Shown here: positions 37,374 through 44,340 of the stretch, in pieces
How positions within the stretch are numbered: the first letter of the stretch is position 1
How the letters are laid out: each line of letters starts with the position of its first letter
Assembly: GCA_050734155.1 (NCBI GenBank)
Contig: JBOHUD010000100.1
Coordinates: forward strand, 1-64,000
Origin: Aeolococcus sp050734155
GTDB taxonomy: Bacteria; Chloroflexota; Dormibacteria; Aeolococcales; Aeolococcaceae
Direction of reading: 5' to 3'
DNA length: 64,000 nt
Notes under the pieces: model-generated
The model's input: the letters and a program-made list of their open reading frames with translations, nothing else
Told to the model about the DNA's origin: nothing
Database searches by the model: none
Translations under genes and position numbers: made by a program

Positions 37374-37838
37374 ATGAGAATCGGGATTCGCAAGCTGCTG
37401 CTGCTCGGAGGCAGTGCGGCAGTACTATCGACGGCCGGGTTTGCCTACATGGCAACCAACACCGTCACTCCGAGCAATGCTGGTGTGGGTTCCGGCGTCG
37501 TGTCAGGGTACAGCGTTGATGTCCTCTCATACGGCAACGATCCCGCCGGCTGCTACGATGGGTCCAATGCATACTGCACGGGCAGCCAAGATCTGGCGAC
37601 CGCCACATCGGTGACCGTCAAGTTGACCACGCAAAGCCCCGGCCAGAATGTGGCCCCGACTACGGTGTATGCGTACGCCATCGGCCCCGGTACCCAGATG
37701 CATGTGGGACACAGCAACCAGTGCACACCGGCCAACACCTGGAACACCAGCACTGGCACGGGCGAGTTCACGTGCGTGTTCAACCCCGGGCTGGCGAAGG
37801 ACCTGCTGGACCACGTCGCCATCGACGCTTCCCAGTAG
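37374..37838 (+). CDS. Small secreted protein with SipW-type signal peptide
   Basis: 154 aa; AGGAGG (37362-37367) 6 nt before ATG. Signal peptide KLLLLGGSAAVLSTAGFAYMA followed by NTVTPSNAGVGSGVVSGYSV. This NAGxGSGxxSGY start is shared by a group of exported actinobacterial proteins of unknown function that travel with SipW-like peptidases. The mature 120 residues have two Cys pairs (CYDG...YC and CTP...FTC), likely disulfides. It is first in a cluster with a dedicated signal peptidase 46 nt downstream; a surface or fibre subunit is likely. Confidence 0.75.
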   Translation: MRIGIRKLLLLGGSAAVLSTAGFAYMATNTVTPSNAGVGSGVVSGYSVDVLSYGNDPAGCYDGSNAYCTGSQDLATATSVTVKLTTQSPGQNVAPTTVYAYAIGPGTQMHVGHSNQCTPANTWNTSTGTGEFTCVFNPGLAKDLLDHVAIDASQ

Positions 37839-37884
37839 GCGGATCAGTCGGATAGGATTTGTACGCGAGTTGCCGGGCACGAGC

Positions 37885-38460
37885 ATGAGCACCTACCACG
37901 CTGATCTCGTGTCCCGGCGCTCGCGCGTCTCCCCCCGTCCGACGCGCCTCTTCTCGCTCGCCGCTCTGCGGCCGCGCCACTCCCGTATCCTCGCCGCGGT
38001 TGCAAGTGGCATCCTAGCCCTGGGCGCGTGGTCGCTCCTGGCGCCGCCCCAGCTTGGCGGTTCGACCTCGTTCGTCATAACGACGGGGATCAGCATGCTG
38101 CCGAACTTTCACGCCGGGGACGCCGTCCTGCTACGCGCAGAGCAGCGCTACAGCGTCGGTGAGGTCGCCGGGTATCACAACGGTAATCTGAACGTCATCG
38201 TCATGCACCGCATCGTCGCCGTGCGCGGCGATCGCTATGTCTTCAAAGGCGACAACAACAACTGGGTGGACGGCTACGACCCGACGGCGGACCAGATCGT
38301 CGGCGTTGAGTGGGCGCACATGCCGAACCTCGGCAGTGTCCTCCTCTCGCTACGCACCCCCGCGATCGCCGCCTTCATCCTTGGAGCGCTCTGGCTTTTC
38401 ATGTTCTGGCCGCGGTCGAGGTCGCGACGCCAGCGTAGGAGGCGACGGCATGCCCGCTGA
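37885..38460 (+). CDS. Signal peptidase I, SipW-like (S26B)
   Basis: 191 aa from ATG 37885. One TM near residue 35-52 (RILAAVASGILALGAWSLL), catalytic Ser in ITTGISMLPNFHAGDAVLL, then VIVMHRIVAVRGDRYVFKGDNN. In the S26B (ER/SipW) subgroup a His in this HRIV motif replaces the Lys of ordinary signal peptidases; that is what is seen here. A second TM precedes a basic tail. It probably processes the small secreted protein upstream. It overlaps the DUF5305-like gene by 11 nt. Confidence 0.88.
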   Translation: MSTYHADLVSRRSRVSPRPTRLFSLAALRPRHSRILAAVASGILALGAWSLLAPPQLGGSTSFVITTGISMLPNFHAGDAVLLRAEQRYSVGEVAGYHNGNLNVIVMHRIVAVRGDRYVFKGDNNNWVDGYDPTADQIVGVEWAHMPNLGSVLLSLRTPAIAAFILGALWLFMFWPRSRSRRQRRRRRHAR

Positions 38461-39631
38461 TCAACAATTGGATCGACGGAGCTCTGGCAGAGCGCCCGGT
38501 GGCAGGCTCGACGTCGTCGTCGTCTGCGCGGTGTTGGCGATCTGCGCGGCCATCCTGGCGGGGGTCGCCTGGAGCCGCCCGACCACCGCGACCTCGAAGC
38601 TGACGTACACGCAGTCAGGGCAACTGGCATACAGTGCACCAGCGAGTCCGAAGTCTGTGTACGGGAGCGCCGGGGTGAGCACCGGCGAGCCGGTCTACGG
38701 CTCGGTGGTGCAGGCTCTCGCCCTCACCTATTCCTACCAACTCAGGGCCGATCTTCCAGCTGCTGTGAGCGGCACCGAGCAGCTGGTCGCCACCGTCAGC
38801 AACGGACAGGGACTGTCGCGCAGCATCCCGCTCCAGGCGACCGTGACGCCTTTCACCGGCCCGGTTTTCGCGGCCACGGCCAGACTGGACATGGCCGTGC
38901 TACGAGGCGTGGCGGCAGCCTTCGATCAGGTCGGGGGCAATGCCGGCACGGGCATGTACTCGGTCGCGATCGCCCCGTCCGTGAACATCAGCGGTCGGAT
39001 CGGGTCCGCACGAGTGAATGCGTCGTTCGACGCGCCCATCGACTTCACCTACACCGCGGGCGACCTCCTCCCCGGAAGGGCGGGCGCCGCGCCGGGCTCT
39101 CAGGCGCAACCGAGTCTGGCCGCCAGCTCGAACGGCTCGGTGACTGTGCCCGCGGGCCAGGTCGCCACGCTCCTCTTCGGGCTCTCGGTGAGTGAAGTCC
39201 GAATCGCCTCCCTGGTGCTACTGCTCGTCGCGGTCCTGCTCGGGGGGATCGCCGGCTGGCCGGTGCTGCGTCAGGCCACCTCCGATGATGAGCCCGCGCG
39301 CATCGCTGCCCGGTACGGTTCTCTGATCGTCGAAGCCGAGGCGGTGGCTGCGCATTCGGGGGTGGTTGTGGTGGAGCTGGACTCGTTCGACGATCTGCTC
39401 CGGGTCGCGCGCCGCCTCGAGTGTCCGATCCTGCACTGGGCGGAGGCGGGCGACATCTATGCCGTCGTCGACAGCGGCACGCTGTACCGCTCGCGGGATC
39501 GGCTACTCCCTGAGCCTGCGGTGCGCAGCCATCCCGCCAACCATTCCGGCGGGAACGGGAGTCAGGCCGGTCGGGACCACCTCTCGCGAATGTATCGTGA
39601 GGTACCGCGCCGCACGGCCAGGCGTCGGTGA
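38450..39631 (+). CDS. DUF5305-like membrane-anchored protein
   Basis: 393 aa from ATG 38450, inside the end of the peptidase gene. An N-terminal TM (VVVVCAVLAICAAILAGVAW) is followed by SKLTYTQSGQLAYSAPASPKSVYG, the start typical of DUF5305 proteins found beside S26B peptidases in archaea and actinobacteria. A beta-rich extracytoplasmic domain (to about 265), a second TM (RIASLVLLLVAVLLGGIAG) and a cytosolic tail with VVVVELDSFDDLLRVARRLECPILHW follow. Probably a scaffold or anchoring subunit for the secreted proteins. Confidence 0.75.
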   Translation: MPADQQLDRRSSGRAPGGRLDVVVVCAVLAICAAILAGVAWSRPTTATSKLTYTQSGQLAYSAPASPKSVYGSAGVSTGEPVYGSVVQALALTYSYQLRADLPAAVSGTEQLVATVSNGQGLSRSIPLQATVTPFTGPVFAATARLDMAVLRGVAAAFDQVGGNAGTGMYSVAIAPSVNISGRIGSARVNASFDAPIDFTYTAGDLLPGRAGAAPGSQAQPSLAASSNGSVTVPAGQVATLLFGLSVSEVRIASLVLLLVAVLLGGIAGWPVLRQATSDDEPARIAARYGSLIVEAEAVAAHSGVVVVELDSFDDLLRVARRLECPILHWAEAGDIYAVVDSGTLYRSRDRLLPEPAVRSHPANHSGGNGSQAGRDHLSRMYREVPRRTARRR

Positions 39632-40368
39632 TGGCTGAAGGGGGTCGAGCGAGCATGGAGCACACTGCTGAGCCTCAGCAGAGCCGTCGACGACCTGGCG
39701 TGCTCGCCTGGGTCGCACTGGCCACCGGCGCGGCACTGGTCGCGGGGATGGCGCTCACCTCGATCCTGGGGGCCACGCCCGGGTATGCCGCGTCCTCGTG
39801 CGACTCCTCAGGATCACCGGTCACGGTACATTACGAGGCGGCTCCCGGAAGCTATCCCGGAGTCACCTTGGGCGTCGCGGTCTCCAGCGTCGACCTGTCG
39901 AACTTCCCAGCCGCGTGCAATGGCACGGCCGTCAAGCTCGAGGTGCGCGGCAACAGTGCCGGCGATCCGTCGATTGCACCGGCGGCCGATCGGTTGCTGA
40001 GCACCGCCGATTCGACTGTCAACCCCTGCACCCAGAAGCCGCTCCCCGCCCCGGGAGTGGTGACCAACGCCAGCATCTCTCTCTCGCTCTGTGCGTCAGG
40101 CGGGCCGGCCGGCTATTTCAGCGTGCACGACATCACGTTGCTGAGCCTGTTCCTTGCGCAGGCGAGTGGCGGCGTCGCCGTGACCACCACCCCGAGCCCG
40201 AGCCCCAGCGCCAGTCCCACCGGCGGGGTGGCTGGAGTAAGCGTTGTGACGCCATCCACCGGGGGCGCCCTGCCGGTCACCACCGACCTGCTCGGGGTTG
40301 GCGTCGCGCTGATGCTCGTCGGGGGATTTGCGGTCGCGGCCGCTTGGTACCGGCGCCGCGCGGAGTAG
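39628..40368 (+). CDS. Secreted protein with C-terminal anchor, sortase-like tail
   Basis: 246 aa from GTG 39628 (ATG 39631 equally possible), overlapping the previous stop. N-terminal TM or signal VLAWVALATGAALVAGMAL with A-x-A near SYAA, a Cys-containing beta-rich part and a Pro/Ser/Thr repeat (TPSPSPSASPT). The tail GALPVTTDLLGVGVALMLVGGFAVAAAWYRRR has the Pro-Thr motif, hydrophobic stretch and basic end of a sortase substrate, but LPVTT replaces LPxTG and no sortase gene is in the window. It could simply be membrane-anchored. Confidence 0.7.
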   Translation: MMAEGGRASMEHTAEPQQSRRRPGVLAWVALATGAALVAGMALTSILGATPGYAASSCDSSGSPVTVHYEAAPGSYPGVTLGVAVSSVDLSNFPAACNGTAVKLEVRGNSAGDPSIAPAADRLLSTADSTVNPCTQKPLPAPGVVTNASISLSLCASGGPAGYFSVHDITLLSLFLAQASGGVAVTTTPSPSPSASPTGGVAGVSVVTPSTGGALPVTTDLLGVGVALMLVGGFAVAAAWYRRRAE

Positions 40369-40671
40369 CGCCCAGGCTGCAGGGTCTGCTGTGGCGCATG
40401 GTGCCCGGCAGCAAGTGTCCTCGTCGCGACGGATGCATCCGCCCGACTGACACGGGCAGGCGTAGTCTGCTGATGTGCGATCCACCACCCGCGGTGTTGC
40501 GGTGTTGAGGACTTTGGGAGCAAAGCTCTTCGTATTTCACCGATTTTGATGATGTGACTGTCACGAGAAGGTGCGCATGATCGCTGCAATCAGAACGGCG
40601 CCGTGACGCGCCGCTCATCAGGAAGTGCAGCCGCAAGCGCGGCCATTGTCATGTAGGGGAGGAGACACTCG
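40369..40671. other. Intergenic region carrying the second regulatory element
   Basis: About 300 bp without a gene. It holds the 84-nt element (40534-40617) and a GGGGAGGAG ribosome site (40656-40664) for the TasA-like gene. The first 160 bp show nothing recognisable. Confidence 0.7.
40534..40617 (+). repeat. 84-nt conserved element, copy B
   Basis: Ungapped match to 34726-34809 (66 of 84). It retains the dyad GATGATGTG...GCGCATGATC with the same 16-nt spacing, plus the AGAACGG...CCGCTCA block. It ends 54 nt before the TasA-like start, so it is positioned as a promoter or operator. Conservation despite unrelated flanking sequence points to a functional site. Confidence 0.7.
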
Positions 40672-41400
40672 ATGAATCACAAGATCCTGAAGGCCAGCCT
40701 GGCCGGGGGCGCCTTCATCGCCCTGGTCGCCGGCGGCACCACCTTCGCGGCCTTTTCCGACTTCGGCAGCATCAACAACAACACCGTCGGTGCGGGCTTC
40801 CTCAAGCTCGACCTGAACGCCGGTACCGGCTCGGTGCCGCTCGACTTCGGCAACCTGGCGCCCAACAACATCCACTCGCAGCGCACGATCTGGGTGGCGA
40901 GTAACGACGGCAACTCCGTTCCGCCGGCGAATCTCACCCTCACCTTCCAGCACCTGAAGGAGATCCCTGGCCCGTGCAACACCAGCATGGGCAAGGCAGT
41001 CGCCGAACAGAGCATCAACAACGGCTGCGCCGATCCAACCACCGGTAACCCGACGGTTGGCGTGCTCTCCAAGGTGCTGAACTTTCAGGTCGCGTACTAC
41101 CCATCGATCACCGATCCACAGACCTGCCAGTCGTATCTCTCGGGCCACTACCCTGCGTACAACTCGATCTTCGCGGATGCGCCTGGCGACATGACCACCA
41201 GTGCCGCCGGCGCCGGTACCCCGCACGTGCTGTACCAGCAGGGCAGCACCACGGCACCGCTGGTTCTCCTGCCGGGCCAGGGCGTCTGCATCGGCATCGA
41301 CACGTACTGGGGCAGCAATCAGGGCTTGGTCCCCGACAACGCGGCCCAGGGTGACTCGCTCACCTTCGATGCCCGTTTCGACCTGACCCAGGCTCCCTGA
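40672..41400 (+). CDS. TasA/camelysin-like secreted protein
   Basis: 242 aa; GGGGAGGAG 7 nt before ATG gives a strong start. SipW-type signal: KASLAGGAFIALVAGGTTFAAFSDFGSINNNTVGAGFLKLDLN, matching the A-x-FSDx...N-x-V-x-AGxLxL start of TasA and camelysin family proteins. The mature domain is beta-rich with LDFGNLAPNN, typical of the linker to the second strand, and five Cys. Known relatives form amyloid-like biofilm fibres. It is followed by a hairpin and its own signal peptidase gene. The preceding 84-nt element implies regulation shared with the two-component pair. Confidence 0.88.
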   Translation: MNHKILKASLAGGAFIALVAGGTTFAAFSDFGSINNNTVGAGFLKLDLNAGTGSVPLDFGNLAPNNIHSQRTIWVASNDGNSVPPANLTLTFQHLKEIPGPCNTSMGKAVAEQSINNGCADPTTGNPTVGVLSKVLNFQVAYYPSITDPQTCQSYLSGHYPAYNSIFADAPGDMTTSAAGAGTPHVLYQQGSTTAPLVLLPGQGVCIGIDTYWGSNQGLVPDNAAQGDSLTFDARFDLTQAP

Positions 41401-41422
41401 GTCCTGTACTGATCCGCAACAA

Positions 41423-41449
41423 CGGGGCCGGCCAGATCGGCCGGCCCCG
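41423..41449 (+). terminator. Strong hairpin between TasA-like gene and sipW
   Basis: CGGGGCCGGCC and its exact complement form an 11-bp all-GC stem with a 5-nt loop (agatc), 22 nt after the TasA-like stop and 41 nt before the peptidase start. No T-run follows. It may partially terminate transcription or protect the upstream mRNA end, giving more structural protein than peptidase. Confidence 0.75.
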
Positions 41450-41490
41450 CCTTGCGATTCCACCGCATAGAGAAGAGGACGAGTGAGCAG

Positions 41491-42057
41491 ATGACCCGGC
41501 GTCTCGTCAAGGCGGCGACAACTGTCGTGATGAGCCTCCTGCTCGCGGCCATCATCGCCTCGCTGGTGCTGCTCACCGTCGTCCCCAGGGTGATGAACGG
41601 CGCCGCGCTCAACGTCCTCACCGGCAGCATGCGGCCGGGCATCCCCCCGGGATCGATCGTCATCGACAGGGCGGTGGACACCCGCACCCTGCAGGTCGGC
41701 GACATCGTCACCTACCAGGTGGCACCCGGCCGGGCGGAGTACATCACCCACCGGATCGTCGCCATCAACACCAACACCACCCCGGTGACCTTCACCACCA
41801 AGGGTGATGCCAACCGCGGCGCCGACGTGAATCCGGTCCCGGCCACCGCCATCCGCGGCGAGGTGGCGTTCCACCTGCCCTTCCTGGGCGCCATTCGCGA
41901 CAGCATCCAGTCGGCCGGCGCGCGATCCACCGCCTTCGTCGCGGTCCTGGTCGGGCTCGGCCTGTATGCCATCTTCCAGCTGCTCAGCGCCCTGCGTGAC
42001 CGGCGCCGGGCCACTCGCACCGGCAGCGGCATCGCGCCCGCGGGGGACGGCGCCTGA
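41491..42057 (+). CDS. sipW: Signal peptidase SipW (S26B)
   Basis: 188 aa from ATG 41491. TM1 VVMSLLLAAIIASLVLLTVV, catalytic Ser in LTGSMRPGIPPGSIVI, the S26B His in EYITHRIVAIN, then FTTKGDANRGADVNPVP and a second TM (AFVAVLVGLGLYAIFQLL). This is textbook SipW. It presumably cleaves the TasA-like protein upstream and the two secreted proteins downstream, all with SipW-type or similar leaders. It ends ATGG-overlapping the next gene. It is the second such enzyme within 4 kb. Confidence 0.92.
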   Translation: MTRRLVKAATTVVMSLLLAAIIASLVLLTVVPRVMNGAALNVLTGSMRPGIPPGSIVIDRAVDTRTLQVGDIVTYQVAPGRAEYITHRIVAINTNTTPVTFTTKGDANRGADVNPVPATAIRGEVAFHLPFLGAIRDSIQSAGARSTAFVAVLVGLGLYAIFQLLSALRDRRRATRTGSGIAPAGDGA

Positions 42058-42761
42058 TGGCCTCCCAGCCCCGCAGAGCCGTGCTCACCCTGGCAACGGT
42101 CGTCTTCGCCGCCGCCGTGGTGGCGGTGCCGATCGCCCGGACCCATGCGGCGCTCTCGGACTTCGCCGTACTGCACTCGTCCGCGAGCGCTGCGGTGTGG
42201 GGACCGAAGGACAACGACTCGCAGGACAACGACTCGCAGGACAACGATGCGCAAGACAACGACGAGAACAGCGAGAGCGATCACCAGGGCATCCAGAACC
42301 AGCAGAGCACGATCCACAGCCCCCAGGCCGAGACCGCAGCGCCGTTGGTGCCGGTCGGCACCACCGCCGGAGGCCCTGGCGGGTCCGGCGACTGCCTCAC
42401 GGTGCCCACCGGGCTCGCCTCCAGCGCCGCCGCGCCGCTGCAGAGCTGGCCGCTGACGCTGCTGGTGATGTATGCCGGCACCAACCCGCTGGCCACCAGC
42501 GGCTTCACCGGCTCCAACGGTGTGAAGGCCACCCCGCCGGCGCTCAGCGTCGATGGCACGGTGACCCCCGGCGCCCACCCCACCAGCCTCACCAGCAGCG
42601 CTGACCCGGCCCACAGCAACGGGCTGACGCTCTCGTACACGGTTCCCACCGCGCTCCACGACGGCAGGCTGCACGTGCTGACCATCACGGCCTTCGAGGA
42701 CGACCACAGCACCCCGCAGGCCTGCACCGCCACCTTCTACGTGTCCTCGGTGGGGCCGTGA
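42057..42761 (+). CDS. Secreted protein with SipW-type leader and Asp/Asn repeats
   Basis: 234 aa. Leader VLTLATVVFAAAVVAVPIARTHAALSDFAVL resembles SipW substrates (A-x-LSDF). After it comes an acidic low-complexity block of 5-residue DNDSQ-type repeats (about 52-72), which could bind calcium. A beta-rich domain follows with one Cys pair (GDCLTV and PQACTATF). No C-terminal anchor. Family unknown; in context it is an accessory or minor fibre component. Confidence 0.7.
   Translation: MASQPRRAVLTLATVVFAAAVVAVPIARTHAALSDFAVLHSSASAAVWGPKDNDSQDNDSQDNDAQDNDENSESDHQGIQNQQSTIHSPQAETAAPLVPVGTTAGGPGGSGDCLTVPTGLASSAAAPLQSWPLTLLVMYAGTNPLATSGFTGSNGVKATPPALSVDGTVTPGAHPTSLTSSADPAHSNGLTLSYTVPTALHDGRLHVLTITAFEDDHSTPQACTATFYVSSVGP
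42210..42259 (+). repeat. 15-bp tandem repeat encoding DNDSQ
   Basis: Three units of GACAACGACTCGCAG (the third with two changes) plus a partial fourth. Being a multiple of three it can change length without frameshift. It encodes the acidic repeat of the secreted protein. Confidence 0.85.
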
Positions 42762-43495
42762 CCCGCTCGTCCCGCAGGCTGCTCGCCGCCGTCGCCGGGC
42801 TGTTCCTGGTGGTCGGCCTCTCCGCCGGCCTGGCGACGCGGGTGAACGCCGTCGCCAGCAGCAGCGCTCTGCTCCTCCATGTGCCCGGCGATCCGGCGGG
42901 CTGGACGGCAGCCCCGACCCACCCCGTCCTCAACTTCTCCCGCCTGGCCCCGGGCGGCAGCGTATCGGGTGAGGTGGATGTGCAGAACACCAGCACCCAG
43001 GCGGCTTCGCTGCAACTGGGGGCGCTGGGCGTGCACAGCGACAAGAACTGCGTCGCCGGAGGGCCGGCCGGTGTCGGTCCATGCGGCGCCGGCAATGGGT
43101 CACTCGACCGGCTCCTGGTCTTCACCGTACGGCTCGCCTCGGCATCGACACCGCTGTGGACGGGCTCCATCCTCGACCTCGAGAAGGGAGTGCCGATCAC
43201 CTCCTCCATGGCCGGGCCATCGGCGCTGGCGCTGGTCCTCGGAGCGTCGCTCCCGACCAATGTCGGCAACGTTGCCGAGGAGGACTCGCTCTCCTTCGGA
43301 TTGCGCATGACCCTGACCGAGGCCGGCGGCGCCACCGCGACGGGTGTGCTGGGCATCACCACGCCGCCGGTGCCCTTCACCGGCGCGCTGCTGCTCCCGT
43401 CGATCCTCCTCGCCGTGGGGGTGATGTCCGCGGGGGCGCTGCTGATCCTGTTCGCAACCGAGCGCCGCGGCCGGCGCCAGACGGCGAGCCTCTGA
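42758..43495 (+). CDS. Secreted TasA-like-domain protein with C-terminal anchor
   Basis: 245 aa; GTGA overlap with the preceding gene. N-terminal signal RLLAAVAGLFLVVGLSAGLA. The mature part begins LNFSRLAPGGSVSGEVDVQNTSTQAASLQLG, the x-L-x-PGxxxxxxVxVxNT pattern of TasA/camelysin-type domains. Two Cys (NCVAGG, GPCGAG) are close together. The tail has PPVPFTGALLLPSILLAVGVMSAGALLILF then RRGRR: a VPFTG motif, TM and basic end, resembling a sortase signal (LPFTG). It may link fibres to the envelope. Confidence 0.75.
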   Translation: MTRSSRRLLAAVAGLFLVVGLSAGLATRVNAVASSSALLLHVPGDPAGWTAAPTHPVLNFSRLAPGGSVSGEVDVQNTSTQAASLQLGALGVHSDKNCVAGGPAGVGPCGAGNGSLDRLLVFTVRLASASTPLWTGSILDLEKGVPITSSMAGPSALALVLGASLPTNVGNVAEEDSLSFGLRMTLTEAGGATATGVLGITTPPVPFTGALLLPSILLAVGVMSAGALLILFATERRGRRQTASL

Positions 43496-43506
43496 GCTCA
43501 GCCGCC

Positions 43507-43512
43507 TATGAT
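43507..43512 (+). promoter_or_regulatory. -10 box (TATGAT)
   Basis: TATGAT ends 8 nt before TTG 43521 and suggests a leaderless mRNA independent of the SipW operon. Confidence 0.45.
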
Positions 43513-43520
43513 GGATCGCG

Positions 43521-43847
43521 TTGGCGCTCACGCGGACATGGAAGGGCACGGTGACCAAGCCGGATCAGCCAGACGATCCCATCGCTGAGGAGAGCAGGCG
43601 CGCCCGCCAGGACGCCGACCGGAGCCTGCTGCCCTCCAACGACGGGCTCGGACCGGGCGCAGGCGAGACCCCGGTGGCTGTGGTGACCGCGGGGCGATCC
43701 CGTCGCCAGCGCAAGGCCCCCGACGTCACCGCCACTCCGAGCCTGGGTGCACCCCCTCGCCGACCGGCTCGACCGGACTTCCGCTCCAGTCAGCTCGACG
43801 GTGCGCCGGACGAGACGGAGCCCGACCAGCCCGACCAGACGGACTGA
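43521..43847 (+). CDS. Small hydrophilic hypothetical protein
   Basis: 108 aa from TTG 43521; GTG 43551 is an alternative. The product is Asp/Pro/Arg-rich, without hydrophobic segments, cysteines or recognisable domain; it ends in an acidic ETEPDQPDQTD tail. It follows the SipW operon on the same strand but has its own -10 box. Likely intrinsically disordered. The coding call rests on the promoter and the position just before the convergent MsrB gene. Confidence 0.45.
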   Translation: MALTRTWKGTVTKPDQPDDPIAEESRRARQDADRSLLPSNDGLGPGAGETPVAVVTAGRSRRQRKAPDVTATPSLGAPPRRPARPDFRSSQLDGAPDETEPDQPDQTD

Positions 43848-43851
43848 CCGG

Positions 43852-44292
43852 TCAGGCCTCGCCCTCGCGGCTGTCCTCGGGGCCCGTCGCGGCGGCGGCC
43901 GCTTTGGCGAAGCGCAGCGCCGCGGAGTTGATGCAGTAGCGCTGCCCGGTGGGGGCGGGGCCGTCGTCGAACACGTGGCCGAGGTGTCCACCGCAGCGGG
44001 CGCAGCGCACCTCGGTGCGCGGGATGATCATCTTGAAGTCGCGGTGCTCCTCGATGAGCTGGGGGTCGGCGGGAGCGGTGAAGCTGGGCCAGCCGCTGCC
44101 GGACTCGTACTTGGTCTCCGAGTCGAAGAGTTGAGCCCCGCAGCCGGCGCAGAGGTACTGGCCGGCAGCCTTGACGTGCGCGTACTGGCCGCTGTTGGCT
44201 CGCTCGGTCGCGCCGCGTCGGAGCACGGCGTACTGCTCGGGGGTGAGCAGCTCACGCCATTCCCGGTCTGACCTGGTGATTCGCTCGGGCAT
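43852..44292 (-). CDS. msrB: Peptide methionine-R-sulfoxide reductase MsrB
   Basis: 146 aa from ATG 44292 (TACGGT 6 nt upstream). Seen: LTPEQYAVLRRGATERANSG, two zinc CxxC pairs (CAGC and CARC), ESGSGWPSF, EVRCARCGGHLGHVF and the catalytic RYCINSAALRF. All consensus elements of MsrB are present, including the C-terminal resolving/catalytic Cys in RYCIN. Reduces methionine-R-sulfoxide in oxidised proteins using thioredoxin. Confidence 0.97.
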   Translation of the reverse strand: MPERITRSDREWRELLTPEQYAVLRRGATERANSGQYAHVKAAGQYLCAGCGAQLFDSETKYESGSGWPSFTAPADPQLIEEHRDFKMIIPRTEVRCARCGGHLGHVFDDGPAPTGQRYCINSAALRFAKAAAAATGPEDSREGEA

Positions 44293-44298
44293 GATGAC

Positions 44299-44304
44299 AC
44301 CGTA
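44299..44304 (-). promoter_or_regulatory. -10 box (TACGGT) for msrB
   Basis: TACGGT on the minus strand, 6 nt from ATG 44292; leaderless spacing. Confidence 0.45.
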
Positions 44305-44340
44305 GCCGATCGCGGCTCGCCACCGCCTCGTGGCGCGGCC

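Noticed and set aside
40550..40590. c-di-GMP riboswitch as the explanation for the 84-nt repeat
   Set aside because: No GEMM core sequence recognised; the conserved dyad fits a protein-binding site better.
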